Shown: piece by piece, positions 44,115 through 53,022 of the stretch
Layout of the letters: every line of letters begins with the position of its first letter
Position numbering within the stretch: position 1 is the stretch's first letter
Assembly (NCBI GenBank): GCA_944326465.1
Contig: CALVEB010000008.1
Span: forward strand, 19,894-83,893
Reading direction: 5' to 3'
Length of the DNA: 64,000 nt
Source: Candidatus Gastranaerophilales bacterium
GTDB lineage: Bacteria; Cyanobacteriota; Vampirovibrionia; Gastranaerophilales; Gastranaerophilaceae
The notes under the pieces: model-generated
The model's input: only the letters and a program-made list of their open reading frames with translations
Database searches by the model: none
Told to the model about the DNA's origin: nothing
Made by a program: the position numbers and the translations under genes

Positions 44115-47021
44115 TTAGAATAAACTCAATTGCTGTGAATTCTCTTTTTCCTGCCGTTCTCTTTCGTATTTTGAAAGTGTCAGCAAATCATTTTCTATTT
44201 TTGCCAAAAACGGTGATATATCAAAGTGTTCAATTTTGCCGTACATACGTCTTTTGATGGCACGGCTCAAGAACAGGCGCTGCTTTGCACGGGTCATTCC
44301 TACATACAAAAGCCGCCTTTCTTCCTCTATTTCCTCAGGTGTTTGCGCTCTGTATAACGGCAATATACCGCTTTCTAACCCGACAATAAATACACATTTG
44401 TATTCAAGCCCCTTGGATGAATGTAACGTCAGTAATGATATTCTGTCAGCGCGCTCATCAAGTGTATCAGATTCTTTTAACAAAGATACTTCATGGATAA
44501 ATTCATCACGCGTATTATATTGCTGCGCAAATTCGTAAAGATACTTGAAAATATAATCTTCAATTCCTTCTCTGGCTTCCGGTGAAAGGTTTTCTAACTG
44601 CTCTGTAACAGGCTGGATATCTGTTAAATTTTTCAGTAATTGTCTTATTTGCTTTTTGTCACATAACAGATCGTCAGAAAGTTTTACATAAGGCATACCG
44701 GATCTTTTTAACGCCTCAATAATCGGCGGCAATTGAGATGATGTGCGGTAAAGGATTGCAAAATCGCCAAAGGATAAATCGTTTTCCTGTCCTGTTGAAC
44801 GATCTGAATCAATAGAGAAAAAGCTGTGCCCGCCGATTAGTTTTTCTATTGAACTTACAACAAATTCCGCTTCTGCCCTGTCTGTTGGTGCAGTATGGAT
44901 TGTAATTTTTTCATGCGGTCTGTCATATTGCGATATTATGTTAAAACAATCTATCATCTGGTTTGAGGCATTTACGATACTTTCGGTTGAACGATAATTG
45001 TTTTTCAGGTTAATTTTTTGAACATCCGGATAATCTTGCTCAAAATTGTTAAAAAATTTGGCGCTGCCGCCGCGAAATCCGTAAATCGCCTGATTAGGAT
45101 CGCCTATAGCACAAATATTACCGTTTGACGGAACCAGTAACCGTATTAGCGCATACTGATTTTCGTCAATATCTTGATACTCGTCTACAGAGATGTACTT
45201 AAACCGCTCCTGATATGATTTTGTTATTTCAGGATGCGCCGTAAAAAGCTCTATAGTTAATTTGATTAAATCGTCAAATTCCAGAGTATCCGGCGGTAAC
45301 TCTCCATTGTATAAAGATTTTTCCTGCTCACTTATTACTTTAAAATTTTCACTAATACCAACTTTTTCATGGTGTTCTTTAAGTATTGAAAGCCCGAGCG
45401 AGTGGAAGGTATGAATATTAATCAATCCTGCATTTTCGCCTAAAAGTGCGGAAAGCCTTTCACGCATTTCTTGAGCGGCTTTGCGGGTGAAAGTTATTGC
45501 AAGACACTCTTGCGGCGGAACACTTTTTTCTTGTATCAGATACGCAATACGCCTTGTTAGGACAGTCGTTTTTCCTGACCCCGGCCCTGCAGCGATAAGC
45601 AGTTGATTGTGCGCATTTTCTATTGCGGCCTGCTGAAATTCGTCAAGCCCTTTTTCTCTTTTGTCCTTTTGTTGCTCAATAATTTGTTCTTGCATAGCCA
45701 GTTTAAAGTCAAATGTTCCGGTATCATGTTTAACAGCTTGCGGAATATTGATATTAAGCTTTAAATTTATAAAATTTTTTTTAACCAGTTCGCTTTCTTC
45801 AAATAATTTTATGACACCGTATTCTCCGTCATAACCGGCATGCTTGATGACTTTTCCCTGCCGCAGACGTGAAATTCCCTCACCTAAAAGCGGAGAGTCT
45901 TTAGAAAGTTCTTCTATCGGGATATTTTGCAGAATTGAAAATTCCGAACAGAATTTCTTTATAAGCCGTTCATATTCAAATACAACGGATTTGCTGGACG
46001 CACCAACCTGCATAATTTCAGAGAGTATTTCAGGCAGCGGCACAAGACTAAACACTTTTCCTGCAGTTGCTGGTCTGAATGTGTTGTTGCAGTCGCGATC
46101 CGCGAGTTCACAAACACGGTTGAGCACGCCTATTGTCATCGGTTTGCCGCAAACAGGACAAATACCATTAAACTTTTTTGTCTCTTCAGGCGTCATACAT
46201 ACATTGCATTTTCTGTGTCCGTCTTCGTGATACTTGCCTTCTTCCGGAAAGAATTCTACTGTGCCGACATATCCGTCACCTGTTTTTAGCGCATTCATAA
46301 TGCTGTAATAATCAGTCGAGGTGTCAAAAACCGTTGCTTCCCGTGCAAGCTTTGCGGGTGAATGCGCATCGGAATTTGAAACAAGCCTGAATTTGTCGAG
46401 TTTAGAGACACGCCAGTTCATCTCAGGATCAGAAGAAAGCCCTGTTTCAACCGCAAATATATGTTCAGATAAATCGCCATAACAGTCTTCAATTGAGTCA
46501 AATCCGGATTTTGAACCTAAGACCGAAAACCATGGAGTCCAGATATGCGCCGGGATTATATATGAGCCTTCGCCGGATTCAAGTGTTGTTTCAAGAAGAT
46601 TTCTTGAATCTAAACCCAAAATAGGGCGTCCGTCAGATTTAATATTACCTATAGCATCAAGTTTGTTGCGAAAATTTTCAGCGGTCTGTATATCCGGCAC
46701 AAATACAACGTGGTGAACTTTTCTTGTTTTGTCCCATTTTTTGTAGATTGTAGAAATTTCTACTGACAGTAAAAATCTGACCGGACAGCCGTCGGGGAAG
46801 ATTTGTTTTTCTATTTCGGGGTTAAGCCTGAAAACGCCATTTTCAGCCGGCACAAGTTTTTCTTTTATTTCGTTAAACCATGCAGGGTGAGTAAAATCAC
46901 CTGTCGATATAACACTCAAGCCTTTTTTCTTTGCCCAGAGCGCAAGTTCTTCCAGATTACAGTTTTTGCTGGTCGCTCTGGAATACTTTGAATGTATGTG
47001 TAAATCAGCATAGAAAAACAT
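44115..47021 (-). CDS. EndoQ-like PHP nuclease fused to UvrD-type helicase
   Basis: 968 aa. Residues 1-~420 match TIGR00375/endonuclease Q: PHP metal motif A-D-L-H-I-H (5-10), S-T-G-D-F-T-H-P-A-W (~39-48), N-S-D-A-H (216-220), and a zinc finger C-N-V-C ... C-P-V-C (272, 275, 288, 291). Residues ~455-968 are a superfamily 1 helicase: A-A-G-P-G-S-G-K-T-T (477-486), V-D-E-Y-Q-D, T-L-H-S-S-K-G-L-E, L-Y-V-G-M-T-R-A. EndoQ nicks DNA 5' of deaminated bases (hypoxanthine, uracil); fusion with a 3'-5' helicase suggests incision coupled to strand removal. Both halves keep their catalytic residues. Domain functions known, combined role inferred. Confidence 0.9.
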   Translation of the reverse strand: MFFYADLHIHSKYSRATSKNCNLEELALWAKKKGLSVISTGDFTHPAWFNEIKEKLVPAENGVFRLNPEIEKQIFPDGCPVRFLLSVEISTIYKKWDKTRKVHHVVFVPDIQTAENFRNKLDAIGNIKSDGRPILGLDSRNLLETTLESGEGSYIIPAHIWTPWFSVLGSKSGFDSIEDCYGDLSEHIFAVETGLSSDPEMNWRVSKLDKFRLVSNSDAHSPAKLAREATVFDTSTDYYSIMNALKTGDGYVGTVEFFPEEGKYHEDGHRKCNVCMTPEETKKFNGICPVCGKPMTIGVLNRVCELADRDCNNTFRPATAGKVFSLVPLPEILSEIMQVGASSKSVVFEYERLIKKFCSEFSILQNIPIEELSKDSPLLGEGISRLRQGKVIKHAGYDGEYGVIKLFEESELVKKNFINLKLNINIPQAVKHDTGTFDFKLAMQEQIIEQQKDKREKGLDEFQQAAIENAHNQLLIAAGPGSGKTTVLTRRIAYLIQEKSVPPQECLAITFTRKAAQEMRERLSALLGENAGLINIHTFHSLGLSILKEHHEKVGISENFKVISEQEKSLYNGELPPDTLEFDDLIKLTIELFTAHPEITKSYQERFKYISVDEYQDIDENQYALIRLLVPSNGNICAIGDPNQAIYGFRGGSAKFFNNFEQDYPDVQKINLKNNYRSTESIVNASNQMIDCFNIISQYDRPHEKITIHTAPTDRAEAEFVVSSIEKLIGGHSFFSIDSDRSTGQENDLSFGDFAILYRTSSQLPPIIEALKRSGMPYVKLSDDLLCDKKQIRQLLKNLTDIQPVTEQLENLSPEAREGIEDYIFKYLYEFAQQYNTRDEFIHEVSLLKESDTLDERADRISLLTLHSSKGLEYKCVFIVGLESGILPLYRAQTPEEIEEERRLLYVGMTRAKQRLFLSRAIKRRMYGKIEHFDISPFLAKIENDLLTLSKYERERQEKENSQQLSLF

Positions 47022-47103
47022 AATACCCCTTTCTGTTCAAAATTATTGTAACAGAAATATTTTTGAGGTGCAATAGCTTGCTGTTACGGCAGGAGTACGT
47101 TAG

Positions 47104-49647
47104 CTAAAACTTTTTCAGTTTAGCATAAGCTGCATCCAGTGCCTTTTTGCCCTGTTTGCCAAAGTCTATTGTATACAGGGTGCTTTCGCCCATTTGAGTC
47201 ACTTCTTCAATATGTCCGACACCAAGTTTGTCATGGAAAACACGATCTCCGACGCTATAAATAAAGTCAGCGTTTTTCTGTTCTGTCATCTGGCGTTCGC
47301 GCTCCTGTTCGGCAATCATCTGTTCGCGTTCTTTCCGGCGTTTTTCTTCAAGCATACGTTTTATCGCATTATCTTTGAAGAACTCTTTAACCTTTTCTTC
47401 GTCACGCTTTTTGTTAATTTCTGATTTAACAAGTATAGTCCGTGAAGGAGTTCGTGACGGCTGTGAATGCCTTCCTCCATAATTACCGCCGCCGGTGTAA
47501 TCAGATTTTTTACCGGTATTTGATGCAAGGCCTCTATTGGGCGCCACAAATCCTTTACCAAAGCCGCTTGACGGTTTTACAAATCCGTAACTGTCAGACT
47601 GTGCCGCTGAATATGAATAATCAGAATGCCCTGTTTTAGCTTTGGAAACAGCGTTTCTGAAAGTAGAAGTATCGTTGCGGCTGCCTTCAAAAGAAATAAC
47701 ATTCAACAGTTGCCGCGGAATTTCTTCAATAAATCTGCTCGGGTTATAATATTTGTATTCTCCCCACATCTGGCGCCGTTTCGCAGATGTAAGATATAAT
47801 TTTTCTTCTGCACGTGTAACCCCGACATACATCAGCCGGCGTTCTTCTTCCATTTCAGAAGGCACATTAAATGTTCTCTGGTGCGGGAATACACCCTCAT
47901 CGCACCCGACAAGAAATACAACAGGGAATTCCAGACCTTTTGCTGAGTGCAGGGTCATCAAGGTAACATTATTGCTGATATCGTCCATTCCGTCAATATC
48001 TGAAACAAGTGCTACCTGCTGCAAAAAGTCGCCCAGAATATTGCTCTCATCTTCCGGTACAAATTCTCCCGCAACATTTACAAGTTCCTGTAAGTTTTCA
48101 ATATCCGCTTCGCTTTCAGGTGTATTTTGTTTTTGTAATTCTGCAAGATAGCCTGTTTTTTCTATAACAAGAGTTACAAAATCAGGCAGGCTGTATGATG
48201 TCACAGCGTCTTTAAATTTCAAAATCAACTCTGCAAATTCTTTTAGTTTGGCACGTGTTTTAGGCGAAATTTCCAGAGCATCATCTATATGTTTTATTGC
48301 TTCAAAGAGGCTGATATCGTTTTTATCCGCAAAATCCTGCAAATTCTTAACAGTTGTTTCACCGATAGCTCTTCGCGGTACATTGACAATACGCCTGAAA
48401 CTCTGTGAATCATCCGGATTATAAATCAATTTAAGATAAGCTATAATATCTTTTATTTCTTTACGGTCATAGAATTTTAACCCGCCATAAATACGGTACG
48501 GAATACCCGCAGCCATACAGGCTTCTTCCAGTGCACGGGATTGTGAATTGGTTCGATATAGTATTGCATACTGATTATAATTTCCGCCGCTGTCCTGTTT
48601 AATCCTGCTTACAACGAAATTCGCTTCATCAGCTTCATCTTGCGCCTCAAAATAATCAATCAATTCACCGTCGCCTTTTTGCGAATAAAGCACTTTATCA
48701 ACACGCTCAGTATTGTTCTCAATAATCGCATTGGCAACATTCAAAATATTCGCGGTAGAACGGTAATTTTGCTCTAATTTAATTGTTTTGGTATTTTTAA
48801 AATCGTTCTGAAAGTTCAGAATAATCGTATAATCCGCTCCGCGCCAGCTGTAAATTGACTGGTCTACATCGCCAACCACGCATAATGAGCGCTCCGGCGG
48901 CACTTCTGACTGTTTGTTTGTATAAAGCATGTTAACAAGTTTGTATTGCGCAAGGTTGGTGTCTTGATACTCATCAACCAGAATATGTTGAAATCTTTCA
49001 TAATAATTTGTTCGGACTTCTGCATTCTGTTCAAACAATTTTACCGTCAAAAGCAGCATATCATCAAAATCTATGGCATTATTGTTGTTTAGCGTGTTTT
49101 CGTATTCCTCAAAAATCGCCGCGATTTTTTGTGATTTAAAATCCTTTGCAAATGTCGCAAATGTATAGGCATCCTGCATTTTGTTTTTTGCATTGGATAT
49201 AATTGATTTAACAAGTTTCGGTTGATAAAGCTTGTCATCAAGGTTTAATTTTTTTATTGCCTGCTTGATAACTGCATTTGTGTCAGCATCGTCATAAATT
49301 GTAAAGTTTTTGTCTAACTTTTTACCGGATTGAAAACTGTATTGCTCAATATTTTCGCGCAAAATCCTTCCGCAAATCCCGTGAAAAGTCCCTACCCACA
49401 TATATTTCACAACATTTTCGCCCAGCATATTACCTAGACGCTCTTTCATCTCTCTTGCCGCTTTATTGGTAAAAGTAACTGCAAGAATGTTACGCGGTCT
49501 TACACCGTTTTGTATCAAATATGCAATGCGTGAAGTTAAAACTTTAGTCTTTCCGCTGCCCGCTCCGGCAAGGATTAACAGCGGCCCTGCAACTGTTTGC
49601 ACTGCTTCTTTCTGCTCTTTGTTAAGATTATCTAATAAATTTTCCAT
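47104..49647 (-). CDS. pcrA: ATP-dependent DNA helicase PcrA/UvrD
   Basis: 847 aa, 3'-5' SF1 helicase for repair and replication-fork processing. L-A-G-A-G-S-G-K-T (~22-30), V-D-E-Y-Q-D-T, D-Q-S-I-Y-S-W-R-G-A, L-M-T-L-H-S-A-K-G-L-E, Y-V-G-V-T-R-A. The C-terminus has a Gly/Ser-rich linker and a tudor-like end (V-G-D-R-V-F-H-D-K-L-G-V-G), typical of PcrA, which contacts RNA polymerase. Start M-E-N-L-L-D-N-L-N at 49647 (AGGGAT upstream); the frame extends 14 codons further. Confidence 0.95.
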   Translation of the reverse strand: MENLLDNLNKEQKEAVQTVAGPLLILAGAGSGKTKVLTSRIAYLIQNGVRPRNILAVTFTNKAAREMKERLGNMLGENVVKYMWVGTFHGICGRILRENIEQYSFQSGKKLDKNFTIYDDADTNAVIKQAIKKLNLDDKLYQPKLVKSIISNAKNKMQDAYTFATFAKDFKSQKIAAIFEEYENTLNNNNAIDFDDMLLLTVKLFEQNAEVRTNYYERFQHILVDEYQDTNLAQYKLVNMLYTNKQSEVPPERSLCVVGDVDQSIYSWRGADYTIILNFQNDFKNTKTIKLEQNYRSTANILNVANAIIENNTERVDKVLYSQKGDGELIDYFEAQDEADEANFVVSRIKQDSGGNYNQYAILYRTNSQSRALEEACMAAGIPYRIYGGLKFYDRKEIKDIIAYLKLIYNPDDSQSFRRIVNVPRRAIGETTVKNLQDFADKNDISLFEAIKHIDDALEISPKTRAKLKEFAELILKFKDAVTSYSLPDFVTLVIEKTGYLAELQKQNTPESEADIENLQELVNVAGEFVPEDESNILGDFLQQVALVSDIDGMDDISNNVTLMTLHSAKGLEFPVVFLVGCDEGVFPHQRTFNVPSEMEEERRLMYVGVTRAEEKLYLTSAKRRQMWGEYKYYNPSRFIEEIPRQLLNVISFEGSRNDTSTFRNAVSKAKTGHSDYSYSAAQSDSYGFVKPSSGFGKGFVAPNRGLASNTGKKSDYTGGGNYGGRHSQPSRTPSRTILVKSEINKKRDEEKVKEFFKDNAIKRMLEEKRRKEREQMIAEQERERQMTEQKNADFIYSVGDRVFHDKLGVGHIEEVTQMGESTLYTIDFGKQGKKALDAAYAKLKKF

Positions 49648-49738
49648 ATCCCTATTCCCAAAATTATTTTTTTGTGATATAATCAGCATAATCGAAAAAT
49701 ATAATTATTGCAATTAAAAAGTAAAAAGGTGGAAACTT

Positions 49739-50320
49739 ATGAATGTTAAGATGAATTCTGAAGATGAAAAAAAAGTAAACCAACAATCAATTGTAGTACC
49801 TATAGACGATATGGACAAGATTTCATCGGATTCACCCGACACAGTAGACGAATTAGCAATGGAATTGGCAACAATCCAGCAATCGGCAAAAAGAATTGCA
49901 ATAATCGGCAGCCGTAACCTGCCAATTACTCACCAGCAAATGATTGAAACACTTACAACAGCACTTGTAATGCAAGGAAATATAATTATTACATCAGGCG
50001 GTTCCTCAGGAACAAATGCTGCGGCTATCAGAGGCGCAATGAAAGCTAATCCGGATAAATTAAAAGTTATTCTTCCTCAAACAATCGGCCAGCAGCCTAG
50101 CGATGTGCAAAACCAGCTTATCGGTGTTCCGAATATCGTAGAACACGCTGATAGGGCAATGATGACTCTCGCTGACGCTTCACGGGTTTGCAACAGAGAA
50201 ATTATTGATGACTGTAACCAGTTAATTTGTTTCCTTTCTCACACAAGTAAAACTCTGCACAACGCTGTACAGTATGCAGAAGAAGGCCACAAAGTTATTA
50301 CAGTGTTTTATTTAGACTAG
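49739..50320 (+). CDS. DprA-like DNA recombination-mediator protein
   Basis: 193 aa. Rossmann-type core with I-A-I-I-G-S-R-N-L-P (~54-63), I-I-T-S-G-G-S-S-G-T-N-A-A-A-I-R-G-A (~82-99) and H-N-A-V-Q-Y-A: the DprA/LOG-like fold without DprA's extra domains. The same short form is annotated in Cyanobacteria as 'DNA recombination-mediator protein A'. Full DprA loads RecA on ssDNA; whether this short form does so is unproven. Followed after 7 bp by a HEAT-repeat gene. Confidence 0.8.
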   Translation: MNVKMNSEDEKKVNQQSIVVPIDDMDKISSDSPDTVDELAMELATIQQSAKRIAIIGSRNLPITHQQMIETLTTALVMQGNIIITSGGSSGTNAAAIRGAMKANPDKLKVILPQTIGQQPSDVQNQLIGVPNIVEHADRAMMTLADASRVCNREIIDDCNQLICFLSHTSKTLHNAVQYAEEGHKVITVFYLD

Positions 50321-50327
50321 GCTTTTT

Positions 50328-51500
50328 ATGTGTGAAGATTTAATAAAAAAGCTAACCGGCAAAAATAAAAATGACTACGAGCATGCTGCCGGGCATTTGG
50401 TTAATAATGCCGATATTAATATGTTTAGAGAACTCGCGGCTAAAGACGATTTCTTATTTGATTTTGTTAAACAGAACGTCAATGAGCGGCTGTCAGCAGC
50501 TGTCACAGACGAGAATTACAAGAATATTTTTGCGTTAATGAAGGTTTACTCGCCATCTTATGAAGATTTTATCATTAATACACTTGTAAAATATGCAAAT
50601 GAGGATATAACTGATAAAATGCTTAATCTGCTTGAAAGCGGTTCTGTGGAGGAGAAAATCTATTCAGCAAAATATTTTTCGCGTATTCAAGACCCTCTGG
50701 CCATTGACGCATTAAGGACAAATGCATTTTCGGATAATGAATTTTTGAACATAAATTGTGCCATTGCACTCGGTCAATTTGGCGATAATGAATCATTTAA
50801 TACAGCGCTCAAAATGCTGGATAGCGCAGACGAGTTTGAGAAGTTGAGCGGCGTTAAGTTTTTGTCAGCGTATGGTGACATATCAGCAGTGCCAGCTATC
50901 ATAAATTCAATGAAAGTGTCATCAATGAATGAAAATATAGCAGGCGAAATTCCGTATTTGATGGATCTGTTCCAGCTTTTAGATAATTATTATGATGACG
51001 CACTTCTGGTTTTAAATAATATTATTAACGGTTTAGGCGAAATTCTTGCATTATCTCTTGTTTTAGATTTTGAATTATTTGAGGTCTTTGAAAGATTAAT
51101 TTATAAATCTGAGGACAGTAAAGCGGCGGTTGTATTATTAAACGCACAGGAAAAATTTAATACTTTGACAGAAAATGACGAGTATCTTTTTGACGAAGAT
51201 AAAGACACTAAAAACGAGGTCTATGACATAAAAAAACTTCTTTCGACAATAGATAATAAGAAATTGGAAAAACTGATTTACACGGAACTAAATGAAGAAA
51301 GTCCGTTTGTGTATACAGCACTTGATTTTGCAACTGATTTGTATGCGATAAGGGAACTTTTGAAATCCAATAATCAAACTCTGATACTCAAAACAGCAGA
51401 AGTGCTTAAAAAGCTGGACAATCTGGATGAAAACACCAAAACCGTAGCACTTTTAAAGGTTACTGACACAAATATCAAGTCAATCATCCGGGCATTGTAG
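50328..51500 (+). CDS. HEAT-repeat-like protein
   Basis: 390 aa, all-helical. Repeats of ~35 residues with the HEAT pattern, e.g. S-G-S-V-E-E-K-I-Y-S-A-K-Y-F-S-R-I-Q-D, then D-N-E-F-L-N-I-N-C-A-I-A-L-G-Q-F-G-D-N, then L-S-G-V-K-F-L-S-A-Y-G-D. A scaffold or protein-binding role is expected; partner unknown. In an operon with the DprA-like gene. Confidence 0.75.
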   Translation: MCEDLIKKLTGKNKNDYEHAAGHLVNNADINMFRELAAKDDFLFDFVKQNVNERLSAAVTDENYKNIFALMKVYSPSYEDFIINTLVKYANEDITDKMLNLLESGSVEEKIYSAKYFSRIQDPLAIDALRTNAFSDNEFLNINCAIALGQFGDNESFNTALKMLDSADEFEKLSGVKFLSAYGDISAVPAIINSMKVSSMNENIAGEIPYLMDLFQLLDNYYDDALLVLNNIINGLGEILALSLVLDFELFEVFERLIYKSEDSKAAVVLLNAQEKFNTLTENDEYLFDEDKDTKNEVYDIKKLLSTIDNKKLEKLIYTELNEESPFVYTALDFATDLYAIRELLKSNNQTLILKTAEVLKKLDNLDENTKTVALLKVTDTNIKSIIRAL

Positions 51501-51519
51501 AGGTTTAAAAACAAGGCAT

Positions 51520-51609
51520 AAAAATCAACATTCTGGAAAAAATCGCAAATCAATTCGGGCAAACTCCGGCGGAATTTCTATTAGAGTTTGAAAAACAGAC
51601 AGAATTATA
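51520..51609 (+). pseudogene. short C-terminal gene fragment
   Basis: An open stretch without a start encodes I-L-E-K-I-A-N-Q-F-G-Q-T-P-A-E-F-L-L-E-F-E-K and a stop. Composition looks coding (HTH-like), but only ~30 codons remain. Confidence 0.3.
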
Positions 51610-51612
51610 GTT

Positions 51613-52572
51613 TCATTCTGTTTGATGATTAAGATTAATTATCGGAATTGACATAATTGTATTAACAGCAGCATCTATAGCATTTCCTATTGGTGTGAGT
51701 GTTCTGTCTATTCCATACCAGATTCCCTCGCCTATCGGTTTTAAAAAATGACGTGAACTGTAATCCATACCGCTTTCGATAGTTTTGGCCCCCCAAATAA
51801 GTCCTTTCCCTACAGGTACAACCGTACATTTTGCTCCGACAATAAGATTTTTAGTTATCGGAGCAGCCACAAATTTTGCCCCTTTATAAACTCCTTTTGT
51901 AAACGGGATAACAACATAATCCATACCGATATCAGTTCCGTAGTAGACCCCCTTCCCTACAGGTACTAATACATATATAAATGTCTTATCAATTACCCAA
52001 AAAACGGTATAGTCAAGAGTTTTATCAGTAATCCAAAACGTACTTTTTAATGCATAATAAACAGCCTTATCAAGCACAAGTTCAAAAAGCCAATCCGTTG
52101 CTGGCACAACAATATGATCCCAGCCCCAGCAAAAAGTCTCCACCACCGGCGTAGTTGTATACTGAAAAGCCAAATCTATACCGCTGCCAACCGGACGAAT
52201 AACATTATCTATAGTCCAGCCAACAGACATGCCGGCGATATCAACTCCCAGATAAACAGGAGCAACAACCCCGCCTATTGCCCACCCGATTGGAGAAAGA
52301 ATTTTGTCAAAAATATTTTCTGACTCATCAGATACCTCTGTATCGTAAAAAGCAGGTTCATCCATAATCCTATCATCACCTTCTACGGCCCCAAAAACCT
52401 CTTTTTCTATGGCTTCTTTTATAGGTGAATAATTTTCTACAGATAAAATGACATCAATTATAGGCGACTCATACGATACAGCAGTTGAAATTTCTGATGA
52501 CGCTATGGTGATAGGCATAAATGCCGTATATATCAATCCTAAAATCAAAACACGTATAATATCTAGTTTCAT
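51613..52572 (-). CDS. secreted/envelope protein with ~20-residue repeats
   Basis: 319 aa from M-K-L-D-I-I-R-V-L (52572, GGGAA upstream). N-terminal signal peptide or anchor (~5-23). Residues ~115-310 are built of repeating units, roughly V-P-V-G-K-G-V-Y-Y-G-x3-G-x-D-Y, with regular Pro, Gly and aromatic residues, e.g. V-I-P-F-T-K-G-V-Y-K-G-A-K, A-P-I-T-K-N-L-I-V-G-A-K, K-P-I-G-E-G-I-W-Y-G-I. I know no family with this exact repeat; it may form a fibrous or beta-solenoid surface structure. Confidence 0.7.
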   Translation of the reverse strand: MKLDIIRVLILGLIYTAFMPITIASSEISTAVSYESPIIDVILSVENYSPIKEAIEKEVFGAVEGDDRIMDEPAFYDTEVSDESENIFDKILSPIGWAIGGVVAPVYLGVDIAGMSVGWTIDNVIRPVGSGIDLAFQYTTTPVVETFCWGWDHIVVPATDWLFELVLDKAVYYALKSTFWITDKTLDYTVFWVIDKTFIYVLVPVGKGVYYGTDIGMDYVVIPFTKGVYKGAKFVAAPITKNLIVGAKCTVVPVGKGLIWGAKTIESGMDYSSRHFLKPIGEGIWYGIDRTLTPIGNAIDAAVNTIMSIPIINLNHQTE

Positions 52573-52685
52573 ATTTTCCCAGCCTAAACGGTGTAACTGC
52601 CCCCAATATAATATAATATATAACATTAATATTGAAATATGTTAAGTCATTTTATTAAACTTCAAAACAGCGTGGGGTGATTATT

Positions 52686-52919
52686 TTAAATTTCCAAGTT
52701 ATTAAAGATAAGAAGTTCGTAGGGTTCAATGTTTAATGCTCTGGCGATTTTTTCAACAACATCAAGCGTAGGCGATGACGTTTGACCTTCAATTTGCGTT
52801 AATGTTGTTCGTCCAATTCCAGCCATACCGGCAAGTTTTTCCTGAGAAAGTTTTCGTTTTACCCGCTCAAATTTTATTCGTATTGCAAACTTTTTGGACA
52901 ATGTCGATATAGTAGTCAT
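52686..52919 (-). CDS. XRE-family helix-turn-helix regulator
   Basis: 77 aa from M-T-T-I-S-T-L-S. HTH: R-K-L-S-Q-E-K-L-A-G-M-A-G-I-G-R-T-T-L-T-Q-I-E, then T-L-D-V-V-E-K-I-A-R-A-L-N. It is divergent from the pilin-like gene; a perfect palindrome sits directly before its start and three repeats lie in the pilin promoter, so it may control both genes. Confidence 0.85.
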   Translation of the reverse strand: MTTISTLSKKFAIRIKFERVKRKLSQEKLAGMAGIGRTTLTQIEGQTSSPTLDVVEKIARALNIEPYELLIFNNLEI

Positions 52920-52921
52920 AT

Positions 52922-52938
52922 TGTTATTTATAATAACA
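52922..52938. promoter_or_regulatory. palindromic operator candidate
   Basis: TGTTATTTATAATAACA: perfect 7-bp arms, 3-nt centre, immediately upstream of the XRE start. Likely autoregulatory site. Confidence 0.55.
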
Positions 52939-52940
52939 TA

Positions 52941-52969
52941 TTGACAAAATAACGACAATACGCTATATT
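52941..52969 (+). promoter_or_regulatory. pilin-like gene promoter with repeated ATAACGAC elements
   Basis: TTGACA, 17-bp spacer, TATATT. The word ATAACGAC occurs at 52949 (in the spacer), 52985 and 53005 (in the leader, 20 bp apart, two helical turns). This layout suggests a regulator binding cooperatively; the divergent XRE protein is the obvious candidate. Confidence 0.6.
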
Positions 52970-53022
52970 AATGCTATGGTCTTTATAACGACAATTAATA
53001 TATTATAACGACGGAGTAACGT

